Part shown: positions 1-5,352 of the stretch, in pieces
Layout: every line of letters begins with the position of its first letter
Position numbering within the stretch: the stretch's first letter is position 1
Program-made: the position numbers and the translations under genes
The notes under the pieces: model-generated
What the model saw: the letters and a program-made list of their open reading frames with translations, nothing else
Told to the model about the DNA's origin: nothing
Database searches by the model: none
Origin: Nitrospirota bacterium
GTDB taxonomy: Bacteria; Nitrospinota; Nitrospinia; Nitrospinales; Nitrospinaceae
Assembly (NCBI GenBank): GCA_003229345.1
Contig: QIDN01000345.1
Span: 1 to 5,490 of the forward strand
Reading direction: 5' to 3'
DNA length: 5,490 nt

Positions 1-1
1 G

Positions 2-505
2 AGGGTATCGACCGCGACCGTGTATCCCGGCATGTGCCTGATCGAAGGCACTCAGCTGTCGGAAGGACGCGGTACCACCCTGCCGTTCGAATTGTGCGGC
101 GCACCGGGAATTGATGCCCATCACCTGGCAGAAGCCCTCAATTCAGAGAATCTTCCCGGAGTGCTGTTTCGGCCCCAGTATTTCAAACCCAGTTTTCAGA
201 AATACGCCGGGAAAACCTGCGGTGGGATACAGATGCATGTAACCAACCGCGACGCCTTCAAACCTCTGATCACTGGAATCGCCGTGATCCGCGCCATCGC
301 CCACCTGTTTCCCAAGGTATTCAAGTGGCGCACCGAGCCCTACGAGTTCGTGAGCGATCGCCCGGCCATCGACCTGCTTTACGGTCATCCGGAATTCCGT
401 GAGACCCTCATTCCTGAAAACCATAGCCTCCAGAAAATCGAGGCCTCCTGGCAAGCCGACTTGGAGAGCTTTCAGGCCATCCGCAACAATTATCTTTTAT
501 ACTGA
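2..505 (+). CDS. NamZ/DUF1343-family exo-beta-N-acetylmuramidase-like protein, C-terminal fragment
   Basis: The reading frame is open from the first bases of the window, so the gene starts upstream; about 167 C-terminal residues are visible, against roughly 400 for the family. The GTG at 20-22 is an internal valine, not a start, because family-like sequence reads straight through it. Recognisable DUF1343 motifs are YPGMCLIEGT followed by GRGT..PFE..GAP (about bases 23-115), the GIQMHVTNRDAF block (about 224-262) and the family's usual ending W..DLESF..IRNNYLLY just before the TGA. Characterised members (NamZ, glycoside hydrolase family 171) remove N-acetylmuramic acid from the non-reducing end of peptidoglycan fragments, in cell-wall turnover or recycling. 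The catalytic region and any signal peptide lie outside the window, so activity and location cannot be judged. The 3' end overlaps the convergent regulator gene by 9 bp. Family assignment is firm; the exact substrate is inferred. Confidence 0.88.
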   Translation, partial: RVSTATVYPGMCLIEGTQLSEGRGTTLPFELCGAPGIDAHHLAEALNSENLPGVLFRPQYFKPSFQKYAGKTCGGIQMHVTNRDAFKPLITGIAVIRAIAHLFPKVFKWRTEPYEFVSDRPAIDLLYGHPEFRETLIPENHSLQKIEASWQADLESFQAIRNNYLLY

Positions 506-1930
506 CCCCACCTTATAGTCCGGGACCAAAGAATATTCCGGAGAAATTTTGGAAAGTTTGTAGCGGAAGGTAGACCGGGTGAGGCCCAGCATGCGGGCCG
601 CCCGGGTTTTGTTGTTGTCGCACTTTTGAAGAGCCTGGAGTATCAGTTCCCGTTCGACTTGGTGGACTGAATTTTCCAGCGACATCCCTTTTGAAAGATC
701 CCCCGTGGTTTTAGATTTAAGGGGTCTCGTTCGGGCGGAATCCACCAGGTATCTCGGCAGGTCAGCCACATCGATCCGGTCTTCTTTGGAGAGAATCATC
801 ATCCGTTCAATAACGTTCTGTAATTCCCGCACGTTTCCGGGCCAGTGATATTCCATCAACACCTTCAGCGCTTCCGGAGAAACTCCCCGAACGCTTTTGC
901 CCATGGCGTGATGAAATTTTCTCAAAAGGGTTTCGATGAGGGTAGGAAGGTCTTCAATCCGCTCCCGAAGCGGGGGGAGAGTGATCGGATAGACAAACAA
1001 CCGGTAATAGAGATCCTCCCGAAACGTCCCTTCCTTGACCAGGGTTTCCAGTTCCTTGTTGGTGGCGGCGATAATGCGGATATCCGCGATTTTGGACCGA
1101 ACCGCCCCCAGAGGTTCATATTCCCGCTCCTGAATCACCCTTAATATTTTAGCCTGAGTGGGAGGACTCATGGAGGTGACTTCGTCGAGAAATAACGTGC
1201 CTCCCGAAGCCAAAGCGATTTTCCCCGGCTTGGCTTTGTCTGCGCCGGTAAACGCCCCCTTTTCATAACCAAACAATTCGCTTTCGAACAACGTATCGGG
1301 AAATGCCGAGCAGTTCAGCGCCACGAATGGCCGGGACGCGCGTGGGCTGTTGTAATGGATGGCTTTGGCCAATAGCTCCTTGCCGGTACCGCTTTCTCCC
1401 GCCAGCATGACTGTTGTGTTTTGCGGAGCGACCTTGGCCGCCAATTTCAGCGCGTGCAGAATCTGCGGTGAGTTTCCCACGATGGTAGAAAAATCATATT
1501 GGGATTCCAGCTCGCGCCGGATAGTGACCAACTCATTCTGCAGGCATTTTTTTTCGTCCTCCACCCGTTTGAGCTCGGTGATGTCTTTGATCACGCCCAT
1601 GACATAGGCAATTTCCCCGTTTTCCTTGTCAAATATAGGGGTATAGATCGTCTCCACCCAAACCTGCCTGCCCCCCTTGTGATTCAACTCCATGCGCTCT
1701 ATTTTGGCACCCAGTTCCCCGTAGGAAATTTTGCCACCTTTTTTGGAAATGATATCCCAGGATTGCTGGAAATCGGACAGCTTCCAGTAGGCTTTATCCA
1801 TCACATCTTCTCGGGAAATGTTGTACAGCTCCTCGCAGGCACGGTTGAAAAGCACCAACCGGTGATCGCTGGCGACAATGAAAACACCATCTAACGCACT
1901 GTCCAGAACATATTCGAGGTCGTATTTCAT
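497..1930 (-). CDS. PAS-domain sigma-54-dependent transcriptional activator (bacterial enhancer-binding protein)
   Basis: A 477-residue cytoplasmic regulator that would use ATP hydrolysis to open sigma-54 promoters. Residues about 5-118 form a PAS sensor domain (LDGVFIV, ending in the usual MGVIKDITELKR), followed by a short coiled linker (about 120-145). The AAA+ domain spans about 147-385: Walker A GESGTGKE (178-185), the sigma-54 contact loop GAFTGA (225-230), Walker B GGTLFLDE (243-250), the arginine-rich FREDLYYRL stretch (303-311) and WPGNVREL (363-370). A Fis-type helix-turn-helix lies at about 424-459 (KTRAARMLGLTRSTFRYKL). All key motifs are intact. There is no response-regulator receiver domain, so the signal is probably sensed through the PAS domain, directly or via a partner. 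After Walker B it has VTSM where IGE-type residues are common. The ATG at 1930-1928 is the first possible start, since an in-frame stop lies five codons upstream; no clear Shine-Dalgarno precedes it. It is divergent from the small exported protein gene, a likely target. Confidence 0.95.
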   Translation of the reverse strand: MKYDLEYVLDSALDGVFIVASDHRLVLFNRACEELYNISREDVMDKAYWKLSDFQQSWDIISKKGGKISYGELGAKIERMELNHKGGRQVWVETIYTPIFDKENGEIAYVMGVIKDITELKRVEDEKKCLQNELVTIRRELESQYDFSTIVGNSPQILHALKLAAKVAPQNTTVMLAGESGTGKELLAKAIHYNSPRASRPFVALNCSAFPDTLFESELFGYEKGAFTGADKAKPGKIALASGGTLFLDEVTSMSPPTQAKILRVIQEREYEPLGAVRSKIADIRIIAATNKELETLVKEGTFREDLYYRLFVYPITLPPLRERIEDLPTLIETLLRKFHHAMGKSVRGVSPEALKVLMEYHWPGNVRELQNVIERMMILSKEDRIDVADLPRYLVDSARTRPLKSKTTGDLSKGMSLENSVHQVERELILQALQKCDNNKTRAARMLGLTRSTFRYKLSKISPEYSLVPDYKVGSV

Positions 1931-1951
1931 GGGGAAGGAAAACTACAATAA

Positions 1952-1972
1952 ATTTTTTCTCTCAGAAAAAAT
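1952..1972. repeat. Perfect 9-bp inverted repeat upstream of the regulator
   Basis: Arms ATTTTTTCT (1952-1960) and AGAAAAAAT (1964-1972) are perfect complements around a 3-base centre (CTC). The repeat lies 21 bp upstream of the regulator start codon. It could be an autoregulatory operator or a hairpin in the regulator's 5' untranslated region. The pairing is directly visible; the role is inference. A-T-rich arms raise the chance of coincidence. Confidence 0.4.
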
Positions 1973-1975
1973 CTA

Positions 1976-1991
1976 CTCCTATTTCGAGGAG
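1976..1991. repeat. Short inverted repeat CTCCT-N6-AGGAG
   Basis: CTCCT (1976-1980) and AGGAG (1987-1991) are inverted around six bases, immediately beyond the preceding repeat. On the - strand the AGGAG at 1980-1976 resembles a Shine-Dalgarno sequence but is about 45 bases from the regulator ATG, too far to serve it. The function is unknown; it is short enough to be chance. Confidence 0.25.
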
Positions 1992-2018
1992 GGGATTTAT
2001 TTAACTTTTAGATTAATA

Positions 2019-2044
2019 TTTGCCACCCGGTGGATTTTTGCCAC
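2019..2044. promoter_or_regulatory. Tandem TTTGCCAC repeat, candidate enhancer/operator
   Basis: TTTGCCAC occurs at 2019-2026 and again at 2037-2044, an 18-bp period that places both copies on nearly the same DNA face. Between them is the palindrome CCACC-C-GGTGG (2023-2033), which overlaps the first copy. The site lies about 140-165 bp upstream of the candidate -24 element at 2186, the normal range for enhancer-binding-protein sites. It also sits where a regulator promoter on the - strand could be, so it might additionally serve autoregulation. Binding by the adjacent regulator is inferred from position only. Confidence 0.4.
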
Positions 2045-2183
2045 TAAATTTTTATTAATAAATGAATAGGTTGCCTGATCCCCCCGGCCCAACTGGCGAA
2101 TTTTGATCGCTCTCCAGGTTCCCTTCCCTTTGGCAAATGCACAGCAACTCTTTTAAAAACAATTAATTATATCTGGAAAGTGT

Positions 2184-2200
2184 TTGGCATCAAACTTGTA
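2184..2200 (+). promoter_or_regulatory. Candidate sigma-54 (-24/-12) promoter for the exported-protein gene
   Basis: The sequence is TTGGCAT (2184-2190), five bases, then TTGTA (2196-2200). It matches the sigma-54 consensus TGGCAC-N5-TTGC with the required 12-bp offset between the -24 GG (2186-2187) and the -12 dinucleotide (2198-2199). The main flaw is GT instead of GC at -12. Predicted transcription start is about 2211, leaving a leader of about 98 nt. A weaker alternative is at 2131-2146 (TGGCA with a correctly placed GC but no TT before it). The neighbouring divergent sigma-54 activator makes the match more credible. Confidence 0.5.
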
Positions 2201-2242
2201 GTGATTTTAAGTTAGTTGGAGGAGTGACACATTTACCTTGAG

Positions 2243-2273
2243 GTGGGAAAGGCTTTTCTGCCTTACTTCTCAC
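2243..2273 (+). other. Leader hairpin in the 5' untranslated region
   Basis: GTGGGAA (2243-2249) can pair with TTCTCAC (2267-2273, one G-U pair), and AGGC (2250-2253) with GCCT (2260-2263), leaving a TTTTCT loop and a 3-base bulge on the 3' side. It lies wholly in the leader predicted from the sigma-54 start, about 35 nt before the start codon and leaving the ribosome site free. No T-run follows, so it is not a terminator. An mRNA-stability or regulatory role is speculative. Confidence 0.35.
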
Positions 2274-2296
2274 AGTTAATACATCAATAGAATCAT

Positions 2297-2304
2297 AGGA
2301 GGAG
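2297..2304 (+). promoter_or_regulatory. Strong ribosome binding site AGGAGGAG
   Basis: A near-perfect Shine-Dalgarno sequence lies a few bases before the ATG at 2309, fixing the start of the exported-protein gene. It is by far the strongest translation signal in the window and suggests that the protein is made in quantity once transcribed. Confidence 0.85.
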
Positions 2305-2308
2305 AGCG

Positions 2309-2707
2309 ATGAAAGGAAGAAATTTAATATTAATGGGATTGATGGTTCTGACCGCCGGCATTTTATGGGCCGCCCCGGTTTGGGCCGCAGATGAAGTTAC
2401 AGTGGATCCCTGGTTTGTTGAAACCATGGAAAATAACCAAGCCATTTTAGCACCGGGCACGACCACTTACTGCAACAAGGATTTCCAAGTCGAAAACATG
2501 GGCGAAGAAATGGCGGAAGTTTTGATCATCCGGGGAAACGGGGACAACTATGATATCAACCGGATTCCTTCCGGAGGCAAGCTGGGTTACAAATTGCAGG
2601 ATCGATCGATCTTTGCCACAGGAGCCAGTCAGGGCAACTGGGTTGACGAAGCGCGTATCGTGAATTCCACCTTGGGCGATTCGAAACTCAAAATATATTG
2701 TAAATAA
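2309..2707 (+). CDS. Small exported protein of unknown function
   Basis: A 132-residue protein with a classic Sec signal peptide: MKGR at the start, a hydrophobic core (about 6-20) and a signal-peptidase I site near PVWA|A (after residue 26 or 27). There is no lipobox cysteine and no second membrane segment, so the mature protein of about 105 residues should be periplasmic or secreted. It has only two cysteines, C55 and C131 (penultimate), which could form a disulfide closing the domain. Alternating hydrophobic stretches (AEVLIIRG, GKLGYKLQ, DEARIVNS, SKLKIYCK) suggest a small all-beta fold. I do not recognise a family and assign no function. The start is supported by the AGGAGGAG site. It is divergent from the sigma-54 activator and preceded by a candidate sigma-54 promoter, so it is probably signal-controlled. 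No co-transcribed partner follows. Confidence 0.88.
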   Translation: MKGRNLILMGLMVLTAGILWAAPVWAADEVTVDPWFVETMENNQAILAPGTTTYCNKDFQVENMGEEMAEVLIIRGNGDNYDINRIPSGGKLGYKLQDRSIFATGASQGNWVDEARIVNSTLGDSKLKIYCK

Positions 2708-2719
2708 TTTCACAAGACT

Positions 2720-2802
2720 ACCGGTCTGTTCCAAACCCTATTATCAACACCGGGTTTAAACCGAAACCAAAGGTATTTTAGCTGGGTTTGGGACAGACCG
2801 GT
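2720..2802. repeat. 83-bp palindromic element with 19-bp inverted arms
   Basis: The arms ACCGGTCTGTTCCAAACCC (2720-2738) and GGGTTTGGGACAGACCGGT (2784-2802) are inverted complements at 18 of 19 positions, and the one mismatch becomes a G-U pair in RNA. The 45-base centre contains a perfect 10-bp palindrome, GGTTTAAACC (2753-2762). It lies between the 3' ends of two convergent genes. Neither side has a convincing T-run, so it is a poor intrinsic terminator by sequence, though such a hairpin may still stop transcription or protect both transcripts. The long GC-rich arms look like a mobile palindrome (a REP-type unit or a tiny MITE). I see no obvious target-site duplication. Confidence 0.75.
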
Positions 2803-2859
2803 GTTAGGAATCAAGAAGGTGGAAATTTCTCAAGGGACGGGCGCTCATGAGGTGATTTC

Positions 2860-4545
2860 CTAACGAGTGGAAGAAACCACTGCCGGTGGAGCCAAAATCG
2901 GTCGACGGACACGCGGCTGGTGGGAAGCCTGCAGTTCGACTTCGCTCAAAAGTACACTGGGAGTGATGCTCGTCACCGGCAGGACTCCCGATTCCGCTGT
3001 GCAAAATCCGTTAATAACGGCAGGATCATTGCCCGTGATGAGAATCTTGCTGATTATGGAAAGCGGCGTCCCGACAAAATCGACGCCCCGCACCAACTCT
3101 TCCCTGCCGTCCGGAAACACCCTGTACAGGTACAGAGGTTTCCCCTTGAACACTTGGAACTGGCGGGTATTGGTCTGGGTTTCTCCGCCGACGATTTTCT
3201 TGACGAATAATCCGTAAGGTTTGTTCTGCTTTTTAACCTCCTCGATCAAGCGTTGCTTCAATGAGACCGCATCCAGGGTAAGATCCGATTTGACCACAAA
3301 ATTACTCATACGGGACATGGGAGGGTGGATGCCATCGCTCCGGGCATGGCCATTGGTCCGGTTGAACCCCAGAATCGGCGTCCTGGAAAGCAGAAAACTT
3401 TTCAGTACTCCGTGGTCGATCAGCACCACGTCCCGGCTCTGTTGGCCCTGATCGTCAGTACGATAATTCCCGATCAGAGGAGTTCCCTCAAAATTCTCCA
3501 GAGTGGGGTTGTCTACTACTGTGACAAATTCCGGAAGAATGCGCTGGCCAATTTTTTTCAAAAAGGTCTTGCCGTCTTCGTCTCTCCTCAGCCGGTCCCC
3601 TTCCAGCCGGTGGCCGATGGCTTCGTGGAACAAAACAGCAGCCGCATCCGGACTGAAGATGGCCGGCCCAACGTAGGGATCCATTTGTGGGGCTGATTTG
3701 AGGGCCTTCAGGGAAACGATCAACTCCCGAGTGGCCCGGACCAACTCCGCCTTGGTTGGAATCTGACTGATTTTTTTAAAGTAAAGGGTTTCCTGGTCAT
3801 GGAGTTGCGTGCCTTCCAGGGTTTTGGTCCAGGCCTCCAAGTGGATTCCGTATTCCAGATGCGCATCACGGATTTTGTTGCCTTCCGAATCGTAGTAATA
3901 ACGGATAATCCGGTCGGAAAAAATCTTGACCCTGGATTTTTCGATTCCGGGAGCTTCTTTAAACAAACCGGATACCTCACGGGCCAGCCTCTCCCATTCG
4001 GGCATATTCAGCTTCCATTCTGGAATCGAATCAATCTGCACGCGAATCGATTTTCCCTTGGAAAAATCCGGGAGATCATGGCTTTCCACCCCGCTGATGA
4101 AACGGCCCTTTTTCCGCAGAAAGCTGACGATCGCCTGTTTGTACCGCAGATCGGTCTCATACCACAGGGCACGCTTGAGGGAATCCAAATCCGGGTCTAC
4201 CGGGAGGAACTGTTCGACGGAATAACGGTGGCTTTGAGAAGATGAGCTGTCAAATTGAGGATCTCCCACTTTCACATCCACAAACAGGGTGCGGTGCTGA
4301 TGAGTATCGGAATGAATCAGGGCTCCAAAGCTGGCCGCGACCTCGGCCCGGTCATGGTGTCGAATTTGATAATTGATGAAATAAGGGGGCTCAAAAACAT
4401 CCACCTTCAATTCGGAAAGCGAGCGGGCCATTTCTTCTTCCATGGCCTGGAAGATGACGGCATCTTCATTGAGGGGAGCGGCATGGGCCGAGCCTGCCGT
4501 TACTAGAATGCCAAATAGGATTACGGTGAGTTTTCTTAAAACCAT
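2860..4545 (-). CDS. Exported TldD/PmbA-family metalloprotease
   Basis: A 561-residue protein counted from the ATG at 4545-4543. A TTG four codons upstream (4557) is an alternative start, and neither has a clear Shine-Dalgarno; the ATG gives a compact signal peptide (VLRK, hydrophobic 6-17, SAHA|A cleavage after about residue 22). The family zinc signature HEAIGHRLEGD lies at 307-317 (HExxxH 307-312). Further family blocks are PLIGNYRTDDQG (about 356-367), RMSNF (412-416), the KKIVGGETQTNTRQFQ region (449-464) and a C-terminal NGFCTAESG, whose Cys515 sits where TldD proteins have a metal-ligand cysteine. Cytoplasmic TldD-TldE of E. coli cuts unfolded peptides such as the microcin B17 precursor and CcdA. 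This version should act in the periplasm, with an unknown substrate. No TldE/PmbA partner is adjacent. It ends in a proline/arginine-rich tail. Confidence 0.92.
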   Translation of the reverse strand: MVLRKLTVILFGILVTAGSAHAAPLNEDAVIFQAMEEEMARSLSELKVDVFEPPYFINYQIRHHDRAEVAASFGALIHSDTHQHRTLFVDVKVGDPQFDSSSSQSHRYSVEQFLPVDPDLDSLKRALWYETDLRYKQAIVSFLRKKGRFISGVESHDLPDFSKGKSIRVQIDSIPEWKLNMPEWERLAREVSGLFKEAPGIEKSRVKIFSDRIIRYYYDSEGNKIRDAHLEYGIHLEAWTKTLEGTQLHDQETLYFKKISQIPTKAELVRATRELIVSLKALKSAPQMDPYVGPAIFSPDAAAVLFHEAIGHRLEGDRLRRDEDGKTFLKKIGQRILPEFVTVVDNPTLENFEGTPLIGNYRTDDQGQQSRDVVLIDHGVLKSFLLSRTPILGFNRTNGHARSDGIHPPMSRMSNFVVKSDLTLDAVSLKQRLIEEVKKQNKPYGLFVKKIVGGETQTNTRQFQVFKGKPLYLYRVFPDGREELVRGVDFVGTPLSIISKILITGNDPAVINGFCTAESGVLPVTSITPSVLLSEVELQASHQPRVRRPILAPPAVVSSTR

Positions 4546-4567
4546 TTCAAAATTCAACCGGACATTG

Positions 4568-4585
4568 AGAGAAAGAACTTTCTCT
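4568..4585. repeat. Inverted repeat AGAGAAAG-AA-CTTTCTCT before the protease gene
   Basis: Eight-base arms (4568-4575 and 4578-4585) are perfect complements around AA. As RNA, the stem would close on a 4-base loop after opening one pair. It lies about 23 bp upstream of the protease ATG, in the likely untranslated leader. It could be an operator or a hairpin affecting translation; its role is unknown. Confidence 0.4.
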
Positions 4586-4651
4586 TATAAATTAACATAA
4601 ACTTTCAATTATAATCTATATGTTTTATAATAGATTCAGCGCTAAAAGTAC

Positions 4652-4695
4652 AAAAAACCGTATTATTATATACGGTTCTCTATAAACTAAGAACC
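4652..4695 (-). terminator. Terminator-like hairpin overlapping an alternative hairpin (possible attenuator)
   Basis: Read on the - strand, GGTTCT (4695-4690) can pair with AGAACC (4679-4674). AACCGTAT (4677-4670) can pair with ATACGGTT (4663-4656), which runs directly into TTTT (4655-4652). The two stems share AACC (4677-4674), so only one can form at a time, as in an attenuator. The terminator stem is AT-rich (3 G-C pairs of 8), so it is weak. The same stretch contains a perfect TATAAT that could instead be the protease promoter's -10 box. Both readings are inference. Confidence 0.35.
4665..4693 (-). promoter_or_regulatory. Candidate sigma-70 promoter for the exported protease
   Basis: On the - strand, TTCTTA (4693-4688) is followed by a 17-bp spacer and a perfect TATAAT (4670-4665). 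The -10 is ideal; the -35 matches only three of six positions. Predicted start is about 4658, giving a leader of about 110 nt. AT-richness gives other TATAAT-like options, for example the complement of 4608-4613, so the choice is uncertain. It competes with the attenuator reading of the same bases. Confidence 0.35.
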
Positions 4696-4812
4696 AAAAA
4701 CGCCACAATCTTTCCTGAGATTCAAAAAAATCCTTTAGATTCAATGTTTTATGTAGAAGCCTGCAGAAAATGCGTTTAAAATGATTATTTCCAACTTAAT
4801 TGCCCTAAACTA

Positions 4813-4841
4813 TTGACAAAACCGGGTTCGGTTCCTATATT
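4813..4841 (+). promoter_or_regulatory. Sigma-70 promoter for yqeY-dnaG
   Basis: TTGACA (4813-4818), a 17-bp spacer and TATATT (4836-4841) give a perfect -35, optimal spacing and a one-mismatch -10. Predicted start is about 4848, roughly 24 nt before the yqeY ATG. The spacer contains the inverted repeat AACCG-GGTT-CGGTT (4820-4833), a possible repressor site. Confidence 0.8.
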
Positions 4842-4871
4842 TGCCTTTTGGTTAGTAGTTAAAGAAAGCCT

Positions 4872-5318
4872 ATGGAATTAAAACAGACGCTCCTTTCAGA
4901 CTTGAAAGGGGCCATGAAGTCCAAAGACTCCTTAAAGGTAGACACCCTTCGGTTACTGATTTCCGAAATCAAAAACAAAGAAATTGACCTCCGCGAAGAA
5001 CTGGGGGACGGGGCTATCACCGCTCTCCTGACCACTCAGATCAAAAGAAGAAAAGAGGCCGCCGGCATGTTTGAACAAGGCGGGCGGGCGGACCTGAAAG
5101 AAAAAGAAGAGAAGGAAATGGCCATCCTCCAAGGTTATCTCCCCGAGCAGGTGGGGGAGGAGGAACTGAAACAGCGCATTCAGGCAGTCATCGCAGAAAC
5201 GGGTGCGCAAGGCCTGAAAGATATGGGCAACGTTATGAAGGTGGTCGTTCCCGAATTCAAAGGTAAAGCGGAGGGCGACCAGATCCGTAAAATCGTCACG
5301 GAATTACTGGCTTCCTAA
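4872..5318 (+). CDS. yqeY: GatB/YqeY domain protein
   Basis: A complete 148-residue protein of normal length for YqeY. Family marks in order: an N-terminal helix with TLRLLISEIKNKEID (25-39), QIKRRKEAAGMFEQGGRADL (56-75), ILQGYLPEQ (85-93) and the C-terminal DMGNVMKVVVPEFKGKAEGDQ (117-137). The fold resembles the tRNA-binding tail of GatB, and a tRNA or amidotransferase-related role has been suggested for the family but not established. It is probably cytoplasmic, as no signal peptide is seen. The ATG at 4872 follows a weak purine stretch (AAAGAAAG) and a strong sigma-70 promoter. dnaG starts 34 bp after its stop with no terminator between, so they are likely co-transcribed, as in the widespread rpsU-yqeY-dnaG-rpoD arrangement. 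rpsU is not immediately upstream here. Confidence 0.95.
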   Translation: MELKQTLLSDLKGAMKSKDSLKVDTLRLLISEIKNKEIDLREELGDGAITALLTTQIKRRKEAAGMFEQGGRADLKEKEEKEMAILQGYLPEQVGEEELKQRIQAVIAETGAQGLKDMGNVMKVVVPEFKGKAEGDQIRKIVTELLAS

Positions 5319-5352
5319 ACCGTCAACACAATTTTTGACCTACATAAATAAA

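Larger units (their letters stand above)
1931..2308. other. 378-bp divergent intergenic control region
   Basis: No credible gene lies here. An open frame running in from inside the regulator gene to 2069 is AT-rich low-complexity sequence without family character. The region contains two inverted repeats near the regulator start (1952-1972 and 1976-1991), a tandem 8-bp repeat with a small palindrome (2019-2044), a candidate sigma-54 promoter (2184-2200), a leader hairpin (2243-2273) and the ribosome binding site of the exported-protein gene. No sigma-70 promoter for the regulator stands out; the best -10 on the - strand is TATTAA (about 2014-2019), with no good -35. Confidence 0.7.
4546..4871. 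other. 326-bp AT-rich divergent intergenic region
   Basis: No gene was found. It holds an inverted repeat close to the protease start (4568-4585), overlapping hairpins with a - strand T-run (4652-4695), several TATAAT-like boxes for the - strand (complements at 4608-4613 and 4665-4670), three copies of AGATTCA (4632-4638, 4718-4724, 4737-4743; the last two within a longer imperfect repeat TCCT..AGATTCAA) and the + strand promoter of yqeY (4813-4841). Confidence 0.7.

Noticed and set aside
1878..2069. A + strand open frame of 63 codons running from inside the activator into the intergenic region
   Set aside because: It begins antisense to the activator's coding sequence, has no ribosome site and encodes AT-driven low-complexity residues.
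2131..2146. A second sigma-54-like element, TGGCA with a spaced GC
   Set aside because: It lacks the TT before GC at -12; kept only as an alternative to 2184-2200.
2218..2290. A possible leader peptide after GGAGGAG at 2218-2224
   Set aside because: Only ATT, TTG or GTG starts at poor spacing are available and the resulting peptides are 13-19 residues with no regulatory-peptide features.
2265..2293. A TAGAAT -10-like box at 2288-2293 for the exported-protein gene
   Set aside because: No -35 lies at the right distance, and the resulting start would fall on or beyond the ribosome binding site.
2720..2802. A standard bidirectional intrinsic terminator
   Set aside because: The stem is strong, but the loop is 45 bases and no T-run follows on either strand, so the canonical definition is not met; annotated as a repeat instead.
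3325..3696. Long + strand open frames opposite the protease gene (also around 3799-4245)
   Set aside because: They are antisense shadows of a clearly recognisable TldD-family gene and show no domain or start signal of their own.
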